Assembly: GCF_003945325.1 (NCBI RefSeq)
Contig: NZ_AP019307.1
Location: forward strand, 2,790,001-2,854,000
Direction of reading: 5' to 3'
DNA: 64,000 nucleotides
Source: Nocardioides baekrokdamisoli
GTDB lineage: Bacteria > Actinomycetota > Actinomycetes > Propionibacteriales > Nocardioidaceae
The position numbers were made by a program, and so were the translations under genes. The notes under the pieces are model-generated. The model saw nothing but the letters and a program-made list of their open reading frames with translations, made no database searches and was not told the DNA's origin. Shown piece after piece: positions 34,838 through 42,542 of this stretch (the stretch's first letter is position 1; each line of letters starts with the position of its first letter).

Positions 34838-35635
34838 TCACCATCGACGGTTGTGGTGCGTCGCGGCGAGCAGATCACGCAGCTGGGTCAGCCAGACGCC
34901 CTCGCGACGGCCGCGGAAATCGGCCGACGTTACCACGATGAACTCCCAGCCGTCCTGTCGCATCAGATCGCGCCGCCGCCGGTCCCGGCGACGCTGTTCC
35001 TCGGTCGAGTCGTGGAATTCAGAACCGTCGTACTCCACCGCGATCCGCCGGTGTGGGTAGGCGAAGTCGACGCGAAACCATTCACCGCCAGGCAGGTCCA
35101 CCCGATGCTGCGCCCGCGGAACGGGCAAGCCGGCATCCAGGATCGCGAGCAGTAGTCGTGACTCGCGCATCGACTCCACTTCAGGAGTGAGGTGGCCGAT
35201 CAGTGCGCGGAGTTGGCATACGCCCCGGCGGCGCCGATGCCGCGGCAGTTCACGTACGAAGTCCGCTGCGGCCAGGTCGTACGCACCGGCGAGAGCATTC
35301 ATGGCCGCAAAAGCCTGCCACCGCTTGAGTACGCACCCCAGGTCCATCGCCGTGCGCAGCGGTGTGGTGGTGGGAACCCCATGGATCCGGACCACCTCAA
35401 CGGGGGCCAGGTCGCGTGAATGTGCCGCCAAGTCGGCCATCCGGCTCGCGCGTCGGTCGCCGATCACCGCCGTCTCGGGAACCAGTGGCTGGTCGCGCTC
35501 CAACCAGCTGTAGGTGTCGACGCCGAGGATCAGGGCCGCCGTCCGATCGACGGCCACGTGGCCGCGCGGGGCCATCTCGTCCAGGTACGCCGCCCATTCC
35601 GGCGGGATCGGAGATTCGTCTGCCACGCGCCGCAT
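34838..35635 (-). CDS. DUF559-type (Vsr-like) endonuclease-domain protein
   Basis: 265 residues. The N-terminal half resembles the AbiEi/type IV antitoxin-like winged-helix segment seen in many actinobacterial DUF559 proteins (TAALILGVDTYSW, IHGVPTTTPLRTAMDLGC). The C-terminal half is a PD-(D/E)XK/Vsr-like nuclease fold: FRVDFAYPHRRIAVEYDGSE, then a charged RRRDRRRRDLMRQDGWE helix and VVTSADF. The D...E-x-D-G pattern gives plausible metal ligands. These are orphan, often multicopy genes; function unproven. It interrupts the steroid island, flanked on both sides by family C repeats. Confidence 0.75.
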   Translation of the reverse strand: MRRVADESPIPPEWAAYLDEMAPRGHVAVDRTAALILGVDTYSWLERDQPLVPETAVIGDRRASRMADLAAHSRDLAPVEVVRIHGVPTTTPLRTAMDLGCVLKRWQAFAAMNALAGAYDLAAADFVRELPRHRRRRGVCQLRALIGHLTPEVESMRESRLLLAILDAGLPVPRAQHRVDLPGGEWFRVDFAYPHRRIAVEYDGSEFHDSTEEQRRRDRRRRDLMRQDGWEFIVVTSADFRGRREGVWLTQLRDLLAATHHNRRW

Positions 35636-35743
35636 CGTGGATCAGAGGCCGTGCTCACCGACCGCAGGAGCGCGGACGCTGTGGACAACGGTGTGGCGAC
35701 GGCGCCATGTGGACGCACAGTGGTTCGCGGCCGCCCCGTCGGC

Positions 35744-35793
35744 AGTGAAAGTGCGCCCCTTCGACGGCGACTCCGCGCCCCGTCGACGTCAGT
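35744..35793 (-). repeat. Repeat family C, directly after an LLM oxidoreductase gene
   Basis: Read on the minus strand, the 50 bases after the stop at 35794 contain GTCGACGGGGCGCGGAGTC and CGTCGAAGGGGCGCACTTTC, diverged units of family C about 23 bp apart. I see nothing else in 35636-35743, upstream of the DUF559 gene. Confidence 0.55.
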
Positions 35794-36672
35794 TCAGCCG
35801 TTGACCTTGTCGATCACGTTCTCGGCGAACCACTCCAGGTGCTGGACCTTCTTCTCCAGCGGCTCGGTGTCCGGGCCCTTGATGTAGGGGAGTCGGAACC
35901 CGACGATGCAGTCGGTGACGCCGCGGTCCTCCATCCGCTTCGCGCCGTCGACGGTGAATGCGTCGTAGGAGATGACATGGGTCTCGAACGGCTTGTCCGC
36001 GAGGCCCTCCTCCTTCTTGATCTCGTCGAGTCGGTCGAGCAGGCGGGCGAGCTCCTCGCCGTCGCCGCCGGCGTGCATCCAGCCGTCACCCTTCAGCACC
36101 GCGCGTCGCAGGGCTGCGTCGCTGTGGCCGCCGATGAGGAGCGGGATCGGCTCCGTCGGCGCCGGGGTCATCTTGGTGGCGGCGATGTCGTAGAACTCGC
36201 CGTGGTACTCGAAGTACTCACCCGACGTCAGTCCACGCAGGATGTCGATCTGCTCGTCCATCCGCTTGCCACGCGCCGCCCACGGGACGCCCATGAGCTC
36301 GAAGTCCTCGGGCCAGGGGGAGAGGCCGATGCCGAGACCGAGTCGGTTGTCCGACAGGTACGCGATGGACATCGCCTGTTTGGCGACCAGCGCCGGAGGG
36401 CGTACGGCCAGCTTCAGCACGAACGGCAGGAACCGGATCTTCGTGGTCACGCTCGACATCGCGGCGGCCAGGGTGAAGGTCTCGATGAACGCCTTGTCCT
36501 CGAGGAACTCGCGGTCACCGGTGTCGGTGTACGGGTACTTCGAGTCCGACTCCTTGGGGTACGCGAGCGAGTCCGCCAGCGTGATGGAGTGATAGCCCGC
36601 GTTCTCGGCGGCCTGCGCCAGCGGGATGTAGAAACGGGGGTCGGTCAGCGCCTCGGCATAGGTGAATCGCAC
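35794..36672 (-). CDS. LLM-class F420/FMN-dependent oxidoreductase
   Basis: 292 residues, luciferase-like TIM barrel: FYIPLAQAAENAGYHSITLA at the start, RFLPFVLKLAVRPPALVAKQ, NRLGLGIGLSPWPEDFELMG and IPLLIGGHSDAALRRAVLKG. These are the core motifs of F420-dependent LLM enzymes. The start at ATG 36672 lies 11 bp from a perfect KstR-type box, so it is likely a steroid-regulon reductase acting on a ring or side-chain double bond; the substrate is unknown. It is transcribed away from the ketosteroid-isomerase-like operon that shares the same box. Confidence 0.85.
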   Translation of the reverse strand: MRFTYAEALTDPRFYIPLAQAAENAGYHSITLADSLAYPKESDSKYPYTDTGDREFLEDKAFIETFTLAAAMSSVTTKIRFLPFVLKLAVRPPALVAKQAMSIAYLSDNRLGLGIGLSPWPEDFELMGVPWAARGKRMDEQIDILRGLTSGEYFEYHGEFYDIAATKMTPAPTEPIPLLIGGHSDAALRRAVLKGDGWMHAGGDGEELARLLDRLDEIKKEEGLADKPFETHVISYDAFTVDGAKRMEDRGVTDCIVGFRLPYIKGPDTEPLEKKVQHLEWFAENVIDKVNG

Positions 36673-36683
36673 GGAAGCGACTC

Positions 36684-36697
36684 TAGAACACGTTCTA
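36684..36697. promoter_or_regulatory. KstR-type operator between LLM and the ketosteroid-isomerase-like gene
   Basis: TAGAACACGTTCTA (inside CTAGAACACGTTCTAG) matches all 8 fixed bases of TnnAACnnGTTnnA. A TTTTG follows, as at several other boxes. It is 11 bp from the LLM start and 22 bp from the rightward ATG. Confidence 0.87.
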
Positions 36698-36719
36698 GTT
36701 TTGCGGTAGCCTCCTCTTC

Positions 36720-37190
36720 ATGAGCGACACCGCCACCGACCAGATCGAGCTACCCGCGTACGTCGTCTGGAACGCGCCGAACGGCGATCATCCGGCCCGT
36801 CGTGCCTCTCAGCGTTCCTACTCCGCCGTGGGCACCGGTGTGCTCGCGGAGTGGTTGAAGGTGTACGCGGAGGACGCGGTCATCGAGGACCCGGTGGGCC
36901 CGTCCTGGTTCGACCCGGAGGGCAAGGGCCACCACGGCCACGCCGGGATCAGCGCGTTCTGGGACAAGGCGATCGCGCCGATCGAGTCGTTCATCTTCAC
37001 CATCACCGACTCGCACGCGTGCGGGAACTCCTGCGCCAACATCGGAACGATCACCACCCGTTTCCCGGACGGCACTCTGGTCGACACCGACCTGGTGATG
37101 ATCTACACCGTCAACGACGAGGGCCGGGTGGCCTCCATGCGCGCGTACTGGGAAGCCGAGCGCGCGATGACCACCATGCGGAAGGCGTGA
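36720..37190 (+). CDS. Ketosteroid isomerase-like NTF2-fold protein
   Basis: 156 residues, NTF2/SnoaL-like fold. The segment YAEDAVIEDPVG (49-60) is the signature of bacterial steroid delta-5-3-ketosteroid isomerases, where the Asp in EDPVG is the catalytic base (Asp57 here). The second acid expected in KSI is less clear (GTLVDTDLVMIYTVND has Asp residues nearby). An N-terminal extension of about 30 residues is longer than in classical KSI. The gene starts 22 bp from a KstR-type box and precedes a START-like protein and fadAB. Steroid double-bond isomerisation is a reasonable inference. Confidence 0.75.
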   Translation: MSDTATDQIELPAYVVWNAPNGDHPARRASQRSYSAVGTGVLAEWLKVYAEDAVIEDPVGPSWFDPEGKGHHGHAGISAFWDKAIAPIESFIFTITDSHACGNSCANIGTITTRFPDGTLVDTDLVMIYTVNDEGRVASMRAYWEAERAMTTMRKA

Positions 37191-37191
37191 C

Positions 37192-37665
37192 ATGAAGTTC
37201 CAGCACACCAACACCTACGCCGCCCCGATCGAGCGCGTACGCGCGATGCTCAACGACCCGGCGTTCCGCGAGCAGGTCGCGACCCGTGTGGGTGCGCTCT
37301 CGTGCTCGGCAGCGTTTGGCAACGGGAAGCTCGTCGTTCGCGAGGAGCAGCCTGTCCAGGGCGTACCGGCCTTTGCCAAGAAGTTCGCTGGTGGCGCCAC
37401 CACCGTGATTCATACCGAAATCTGGGACGAGGCGGGCACCTCGGCGACGATCACCCTCGAGACCCCCGGCAAACCGATCACCCAGGCCGGCAGCGTGGCA
37501 TTGACCGAGGCCGCCGGCGTGACGACCCACAGCTACACCCTTGAGGTGTCCGCGTCGGTCCCGCTGATCGGCGGCAAGCTCGAGAAGCTCGTCGCGGATC
37601 TGACCACCGCAGGGCTCGTCACCGAGGGCCAGGTCGGCGCCGAATGGCTCGCCTCGCACTCCTGA
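37192..37665 (+). CDS. DUF2505 (START/Bet v 1-like) protein
   Basis: 157 residues. The N-terminus MKFQHTNTYAAPIERVRAML and the C-terminal helix LIGGKLEKLVADLTTAGLVT (residues 121-140) are typical of DUF2505, a family related to the START/SRPBCC helix-grip fold with a hydrophobic pocket. The gene begins one base past the KSI-like stop in a KstR-type operon, so a steroid-binding or carrier role can be suggested; no catalytic residues are known for the family. Confidence 0.78.
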   Translation: MKFQHTNTYAAPIERVRAMLNDPAFREQVATRVGALSCSAAFGNGKLVVREEQPVQGVPAFAKKFAGGATTVIHTEIWDEAGTSATITLETPGKPITQAGSVALTEAAGVTTHSYTLEVSASVPLIGGKLEKLVADLTTAGLVTEGQVGAEWLASHS

Positions 37666-37705
37666 CGTACCACTTTCACACTCGCTCGACTCCTGAAGGA
37701 CCCCC

Positions 37706-38917
37706 ATGTCTGAGGCCCTGATCTACGACGTTGTCCGCACACCACGGGGCAAGGGGAAGGTCGGTGGCGGGCTCAACACCGTGAAGCCGATCGACCTGGT
37801 CACCGGGCTGATCGACGCAGTCCGCGACCGCAACCCAGGGCTCGACCCCGAGGCGATCGACGACCTGATCGTCGGTGTGGTCAGCCCGTTCGGCGACCAG
37901 GGCGGTGTCCTGGCCAAGACCGCGGCGATCGCGGCCGGCCTGCCGGACACCACGTCGGGCGTGCAACTCAACCGGATGTGCGCCTCGGGCCTCGAGGCGG
38001 TCAATCAGGCTGCTGCGCGGGTGCGCGGCGGCTGGGAGGACCTGATCCTCGCCGGCGGCGTCGAGTCGATGTCGCGCGTACCGATGGGCACCGTCGGCAG
38101 CGCGTGGTCGCAGGACCCGGCCACCGCCTGGCAGACCGACTTCGTGCCCCAGGGCATCGGCGCCGACCTGATCGCCACGGTCGAGGGCTGGAGCCGTGAG
38201 GACGTCGACGCGTACGCGGTCCAGTCACAGGCCCGCGCCGCGAAGGCGCAAGCGAATGACTACTTCGCCAAGTCGCTCATCCCGGTCCGCGACATCAATG
38301 GCCACGTCGTGCTCGATCGCGACGAGTTCGTACGTCCCGGCACGACGCTGGAGAGCCTTTCCCCGCTGAAGCCGTCGTTCGCCGCGATGGGGGCGCAGGG
38401 CGGGTACGACTTCGTGGCCCTGGAGAAGTACCACTGGCTGCCGGGGATCAACCACGTCCACCACTCCGGCAACTCCTCAGGCATCGTCGACGGAGCCGCG
38501 TTGGTGCTGATCGGCAGCGAGAAGGCCGGGTCCGACATGGGCCTGACCCCGCGTGGCCGGATCGTGTCCGCAGCGGTCTCGGGCGCCGACCCGACGATCA
38601 TGCTGACCGGCCCCGCGCCGGCGAGCCGCAAGGCGCTGGCGAAGGCAGGGCTGACGGTCGACGACATCGACCTGTTCGAGATCAACGAGGCGTTCGCCTC
38701 GGTCGCGATGCGGTTCATGCGCGACCTCGACCTCGACCCGGAGATCGTCAACGTCAACGGCGGAGCGATCGCGATGGGTCACCCGCTGGGTGCCACCGGC
38801 GCGATGATCCTGGGCACCGTGCTGGACGAGTTGGAGCGCCGCGACCTGCGTCGTGGGCTGGTGACGTTGTGCATCGGCGCCGGCATGGGCATCGCGACCA
38901 TCGTGGAACGGATCTGA
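37706..38917 (+). CDS. fadA: FadA, beta-oxidation acetyl-CoA acyltransferase (thiolase)
   Basis: 403-residue thiolase, the same length as M. tuberculosis FadA (Rv0859). The nucleophile is in [19 protein letters not shown], with EINEAFAS, the [16 protein letters not shown] loop and a final CIGAGMG Cys. ATG at 37706 has GAAGGA five bases upstream. Only 5 bp separate it from fadB, so together they encode the trifunctional beta-oxidation complex. It is distinct from the FadA5-type thiolase at 8614 and may complete fatty-acid or side-chain oxidation. Confidence 0.9.
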   Translation: MSEALIYDVVRTPRGKGKVGGGLNTVKPIDLVTGLIDAVRDRNPGLDPEAIDDLIVGVVSPFGDQGGVLAKTAAIAAGLPDTTSGVQLNRMCASGLEAVNQAAARVRGGWEDLILAGGVESMSRVPMGTVGSAWSQDPATAWQTDFVPQGIGADLIATVEGWSREDVDAYAVQSQARAAKAQANDYFAKSLIPVRDINGHVVLDRDEFVRPGTTLESLSPLKPSFAAMGAQGGYDFVALEKYHWLPGINHVHHSGNSSGIVDGAALVLIGSEKAGSDMGLTPRGRIVSAAVSGADPTIMLTGPAPASRKALAKAGLTVDDIDLFEINEAFASVAMRFMRDLDLDPEIVNVNGGAIAMGHPLGATGAMILGTVLDELERRDLRRGLVTLCIGAGMGIATIVERI

Positions 38918-38922
38918 ACGAC

Positions 38923-41118
38923 ATGAACGACACCGCTATGACCTCCGTCGTCCGCTACGACGTGGGCGCCGACAAGATCGCCACCATCACCTTCGACGAC
39001 CCGTCGTCGGCTGCCAACACGATGAGTGCCCGCTTCAAGCAGGACTTCGCGGACGTACTCGACCGCCTTGCCGCTGACGTGGCCGACGGCTCGGTCCTCG
39101 GAGCTATCGTCGCGAGCGCGAAGGACTCGTTCTTCGCCGGCGGCAACGTGAAGGCGCTGCTCGAGGTCGGACCTGCCGACGCCGAGCGGCTCTACAACGA
39201 CTCGCTCGCCCTCAAGGCGACCCTGCGCAGGATGGAGACCATCGGTGTCCCGGTGGTCTCAGCGATCAACGGTGCGGCGCTCGGTGGCGGTTATGAGCTC
39301 TGCCTCGCGACCCACCACCGGATCGCGGTCGAGGACCGCAAGGTCCAGATCGGGCTGCCGGAGGTGACCCTCGGCCTGCTCGCGGGTGCGGGCGGAGTGG
39401 TGCGTACGGTCCGGAAGTTCGGCGTCTTCAAGGCGATCAACGAGATCCTCACGACCGGCACCCGATTCACTGTCGCGGCAGCCCTCGATAAGGGGCTCAT
39501 CGACGAGGTCGTCGGCTCGCAGGACGACCTGCTCCCCGCGGCGAGGGCATGGCTGCTCGCGCACGCTGGCGACGCCGACGCGTCGGTGCAGCCATGGGAT
39601 CGCCCGGGCTACAGGATCCCGGGTGGAGCCGCGACCGATCGCGCGATCTCGAGCATGCTCCCCGGCGTACCGGGCAACGTGCGCAAGGCTGCCAAGGGCG
39701 TTCCGTACCCGGCTCCGCGGGCGATCATCTCGGCCGCGGTCGAGGGCGCTCAGGTCGACTTCGCCGGAGCGGAGCAGATCGAGGCCCGCTACTTCGTCAA
39801 CCTCGCGACCGGCCAGGTCGCGAAGGCGATGATCCAGGCGTTCTTCTTCGACATGCAGCGGGCCAGTGGCGGCGGGGATCGACCGGCTGGGTACGAGACG
39901 CGCCCCGTGACGAAGCTCGCCGTCCTTGGCGCTGGAATGATGGGTGCCGGGATCGCGTACGCCTCGGCGTCGGCCGGCATCGAGGTCGTGCTCAAGGACG
40001 TGACGCTGGAGGCTGCTGAGCGCGGCAAGGCGTACTCGGAGAAGCTGCTCGCCAAAGCTCAGGAGCGCGGCAAGATCACCGCCGAGAAGGCGGCCCAGGT
40101 CCTCGGACGGATCACGCCGACTGCCGATGTGGATGCGCTGGTCGGGTGCGACGGTGTGGTCGAGGCGGTGTTCGAGGACGCCGAGCTGAAGAAGAAGCTC
40201 TTCGCCGAGATCGAGGGCGTCGTCGCACCGGACGCGTTGCTGGGCTCGAACACCTCGACGCTCCCGATCACCGATCTGGCCGAGGGCGTGAGTCGTCAGT
40301 CGGACTTCATCGGGATGCACTTCTTCTCGCCGGCCGACAAGATGCCGATCGTCGAGGTGATCCGCGGAGCGAAGACCACCGACGAGACGCTGGCGCGCAC
40401 GATCGACTTCGTGCTGCAGATCCGGAAGATTCCGATCGTCGTCAACGACAGTCGTGGGTTCTACACCAGCCGGATCATCGGCGTACGCATCAACGAGGGT
40501 CTGGCGATGATCGCCGAAGGTGTCGCTCCCTGGACCGTCGAGCGGGCGACGCTTCAGGCGGGTTACCCGGTCGGCGCGCTGCAGTTGTGCGACGAACTCA
40601 ACCTCGAGCTGATGGCGAAGGTCGCCGCTGCCAACAAGGCCGGCGCCGAGGCGGAGGGACGCGCATGGGTGGAGAAGCCCGGCGCTGCCGTCGTCCCGGC
40701 CATGGTGGCCGCCGGTCGCGCAGGACGTCTCCGTGGGGCTGGCTTCTACGACTACGACGACGCGGGCGTACGCCAGGGGATCTGGGTCGGTCTCAGCGAC
40801 CTGTTCCCGGTTGCTGCTGCGCAGGTCTCGTTCAGGGACGCCCAGGATCGGCTGCTCTTCGCCGAGGCTCTCGAAGCGGCGAAGTGCTTCGAGGAGGGCG
40901 TGATCGAGTCCGCGGCCGCGGCCAACATCGGGGCGATCATGGCGATCGGCTTCCCCGGCATCACCGGCGGACCGGCGACGTTCATGACCAACTACGAGGG
41001 CGGCCTGGCCGGCTTCGTGGCGCGCGCAGACCTGCTGGCGGACGCGTACGGTGAGCGGTTCCGCGCGTCGGACTGGCTGCGCGCCAAGGCTGCGTCTGGC
41101 GAGGGCTTCCCCGCCTAG
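38923..41118 (+). CDS. fadB: FadB, bifunctional enoyl-CoA hydratase / 3-hydroxyacyl-CoA dehydrogenase
   Basis: 731 residues. N-terminal crotonase domain (FFAGGNVKALLEVG; NGAALGGGYELCLATHHRIA, about 60-190), then a Rossmann 3-hydroxyacyl-CoA dehydrogenase domain starting near residue 327 (LAVLGAGMMGAGIAYASASA), with HFFSPADKMPIVEVI and a C-terminal helical domain. This is the alpha subunit of the trifunctional complex with FadA (like Rv0860). ATG at 38923 is used; an in-frame ATG at 38938 is a close alternative. It is the last gene of the KSI-DUF2505-fadA-fadB set, which is probably KstR-controlled. Confidence 0.9.
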   Translation: MNDTAMTSVVRYDVGADKIATITFDDPSSAANTMSARFKQDFADVLDRLAADVADGSVLGAIVASAKDSFFAGGNVKALLEVGPADAERLYNDSLALKATLRRMETIGVPVVSAINGAALGGGYELCLATHHRIAVEDRKVQIGLPEVTLGLLAGAGGVVRTVRKFGVFKAINEILTTGTRFTVAAALDKGLIDEVVGSQDDLLPAARAWLLAHAGDADASVQPWDRPGYRIPGGAATDRAISSMLPGVPGNVRKAAKGVPYPAPRAIISAAVEGAQVDFAGAEQIEARYFVNLATGQVAKAMIQAFFFDMQRASGGGDRPAGYETRPVTKLAVLGAGMMGAGIAYASASAGIEVVLKDVTLEAAERGKAYSEKLLAKAQERGKITAEKAAQVLGRITPTADVDALVGCDGVVEAVFEDAELKKKLFAEIEGVVAPDALLGSNTSTLPITDLAEGVSRQSDFIGMHFFSPADKMPIVEVIRGAKTTDETLARTIDFVLQIRKIPIVVNDSRGFYTSRIIGVRINEGLAMIAEGVAPWTVERATLQAGYPVGALQLCDELNLELMAKVAAANKAGAEAEGRAWVEKPGAAVVPAMVAAGRAGRLRGAGFYDYDDAGVRQGIWVGLSDLFPVAAAQVSFRDAQDRLLFAEALEAAKCFEEGVIESAAAANIGAIMAIGFPGITGGPATFMTNYEGGLAGFVARADLLADAYGERFRASDWLRAKAASGEGFPA

Positions 41119-41139
41119 CCCGAAGCCGGACGGCGAGTC

Positions 41140-41158
41140 TGCTGCGCTGCGCGCAGCA
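41140..41158 (+). terminator. Hairpin after fadB
   Basis: A perfect 8-bp stem TGCTGCGC / GCGCAGCA with a TGC loop lies 22 bp after the fadB stop; a second palindrome CGCTCGCGCGAGCG follows at 41178-41191. No T-run. Confidence 0.55.
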
Positions 41159-41211
41159 CTCCCTCGTTCGGCTGCAGCGCTCGCGCGAGCGCGGCGCTCC
41201 GCCTCACTCCG

Positions 41212-41269
41212 GTCGTCTCGGCATGGCAGACGTCGGGTTTCGGCCTCACTCCGGTCGTTTCGGCGTTGA
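41212..41269 (-). repeat. Repeat family A, three degenerate units after a hotdog thioesterase gene
   Basis: Units of CGGTCGTYTCGG / GTCGGGTTTCGGCC type begin at 41212, 41232 and 41254 (steps of 20 and 22 bp). Read on the minus strand they follow the stop at 41270 directly, in the same orientation as the other family A blocks. Confidence 0.65.
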
Positions 41270-41938
41270 TCAGCCCCAGCTGGCCGGTTCGTCGGCCGCG
41301 CCCTTGGCGCGTACCCAGCGGGGGAGGATGAAGATACCGGTCGCCTCGGCGGTCTCCTGACCGCTCGCATCACGCAGGACGCCGCGTACGAACGTCTTGG
41401 TCTCGGCGATCTCGGTGACCCACGCCTCGGCCGAGCAGTCGCCGAGCACCGTCGGGTGCTGGTAGCGGATCGTCAGCGTGCCGGTCATGCCGGGCCCGCC
41501 GCCGTCCGCTGCGCACTCGCCGAGCATCTGATCCAGGATCAGCGCGACGACGCCGCCGTGCACGAGTCCCGGCGGGCCTTCGTACAGGGCGTTGAGGTGG
41601 AAGTCGGCCCACGTGTGCCCGTCGCCGCCGCGATGGACGTGGACCGGTGGAGCGATCGGGTTGCGCAAGCCGACGACGGCGTTGCCGTAGTTCAGCGCCA
41701 GCCCCTCGGGAGTCAGCGCCACCCCGTACGCGCCGTCGATCTGATGGGTCCGCAGCCGCGCGGTCAGTGCCTCGACCGATCCGGTGATCTCGCGGATCTC
41801 ATCCTCGCCGACAAGAGTCTGCAGACTGGCTTCACCGAGGTCGCGCAGGGCATCTGCAAGGCTGCCGTACACATCACGTTCATGGCTCAGTTCCTCAGGG
41901 CTGACCTCAAGAATCTGGTACCGATAGGGCGCGCGCAT
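41270..41938 (-). CDS. PaaI-type hotdog-fold acyl-CoA thioesterase
   Basis: 222 residues. The C-terminal 120 residues form a hotdog domain with the PaaI motif GLVHGGVVALILDQMLGECA (catalytic loop HGG with a following Asp). About 90 N-terminal residues (HERDVYGSLADALRDLGEAS) precede it. Such enzymes hydrolyse acyl- or aryl-CoA thioesters in the cytosol. The start is 11 bp from a KstR-type box shared with a divergent PPOX-type gene, which points to recycling of CoA from steroid-derived thioesters; the substrate is inferred. Confidence 0.82.
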   Translation of the reverse strand: MRAPYRYQILEVSPEELSHERDVYGSLADALRDLGEASLQTLVGEDEIREITGSVEALTARLRTHQIDGAYGVALTPEGLALNYGNAVVGLRNPIAPPVHVHRGGDGHTWADFHLNALYEGPPGLVHGGVVALILDQMLGECAADGGGPGMTGTLTIRYQHPTVLGDCSAEAWVTEIAETKTFVRGVLRDASGQETAEATGIFILPRWVRAKGAADEPASWG

Positions 41939-41948
41939 TTGCTCAGAC

Positions 41949-41962
41949 TAGAACACGTTCTA
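41949..41962. promoter_or_regulatory. KstR-type operator between the hotdog thioesterase and the PPOX-type gene
   Basis: TAGAACACGTTCTA (within CTAGAACACGTTCTAG) matches all 8 fixed bases of TnnAACnnGTTnnA. It is 11 bp from the leftward start and 61 bp from the rightward start at 42024. Confidence 0.86.
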
Positions 41963-42023
41963 GTATTGGTGAAGCACAAGTACTGTGCGGCTCACATGCA
42001 TGTCGTACAGAGAGGAGTGGCGG

Positions 42024-42542
42024 ATGGGCGTCAACCAACGCGGCCAGGTGACGATGTCGGATGAGGAGATCGCCGACTTCATCCCCACACGACGCACCGC
42101 CATCCTGTCGAGCATCGGTGCCGACGGGCAGCCGCACGTGGTCGCGATGTGGTTCGCCTGGCTGGACGGTGAGATCTGGTTCGAGACCAAGGCGAAGTCG
42201 CAGAAGGCGGTCAACCTCCGCCGCGATGGCCGCATCACTGTGCTGATCGAGGACGGCCTCACGTACGACACCCTGCGCGGCGTGTCGATCGAGGGCGTCG
42301 CCGAGATCGTCGACGGTGCCGATGCGTTGTGGCGAGTCGGTGTCGATGTCTGGGAGCGTTATACCGGTCCGTACACCGACGAGATGAAGCCGCTGGTCGA
42401 GATGATGTTGCACAACCGGATTGCGATCCGGCTCAAGGCTGATCGGGTGCGGTCCTGGGACCACCGCAAGCTCGGCCTGCCCGCCATGGAGATCGGCGGT
42501 ACGACCGCCCCGACCTATGCCCCGAAGGGGAGCGAATCATGA
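42024..42542 (+). CDS. PPOX-class F420/flavin-dependent enzyme
   Basis: 172 residues with the pyridoxamine 5'-phosphate oxidase-like split-barrel fold: RTAILSSIGADGQPHVVAMW, EIWFETKAKSQKAVNL and ITVLIEDGLTYDTLRGVSIE. Such proteins use FMN or F420 (deazaflavin) and often reduce or oxidise small molecules. ATG at 42024 follows AGAGGAG by six bases; an earlier codon gives a Cys/Arg-rich leader of no homology. It overlaps fprA by 4 bp, so the two form an operon downstream of a KstR-type box. The substrate is unknown. Confidence 0.8.
   Translation: MGVNQRGQVTMSDEEIADFIPTRRTAILSSIGADGQPHVVAMWFAWLDGEIWFETKAKSQKAVNLRRDGRITVLIEDGLTYDTLRGVSIEGVAEIVDGADALWRVGVDVWERYTGPYTDEMKPLVEMMLHNRIAIRLKADRVRSWDHRKLGLPAMEIGGTTAPTYAPKGSES

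Noticed and set aside
34758..34850. A tRNA or small RNA after kshB
   Set aside because: The structure is explained by tandem family C repeats and no cloverleaf could be drawn.
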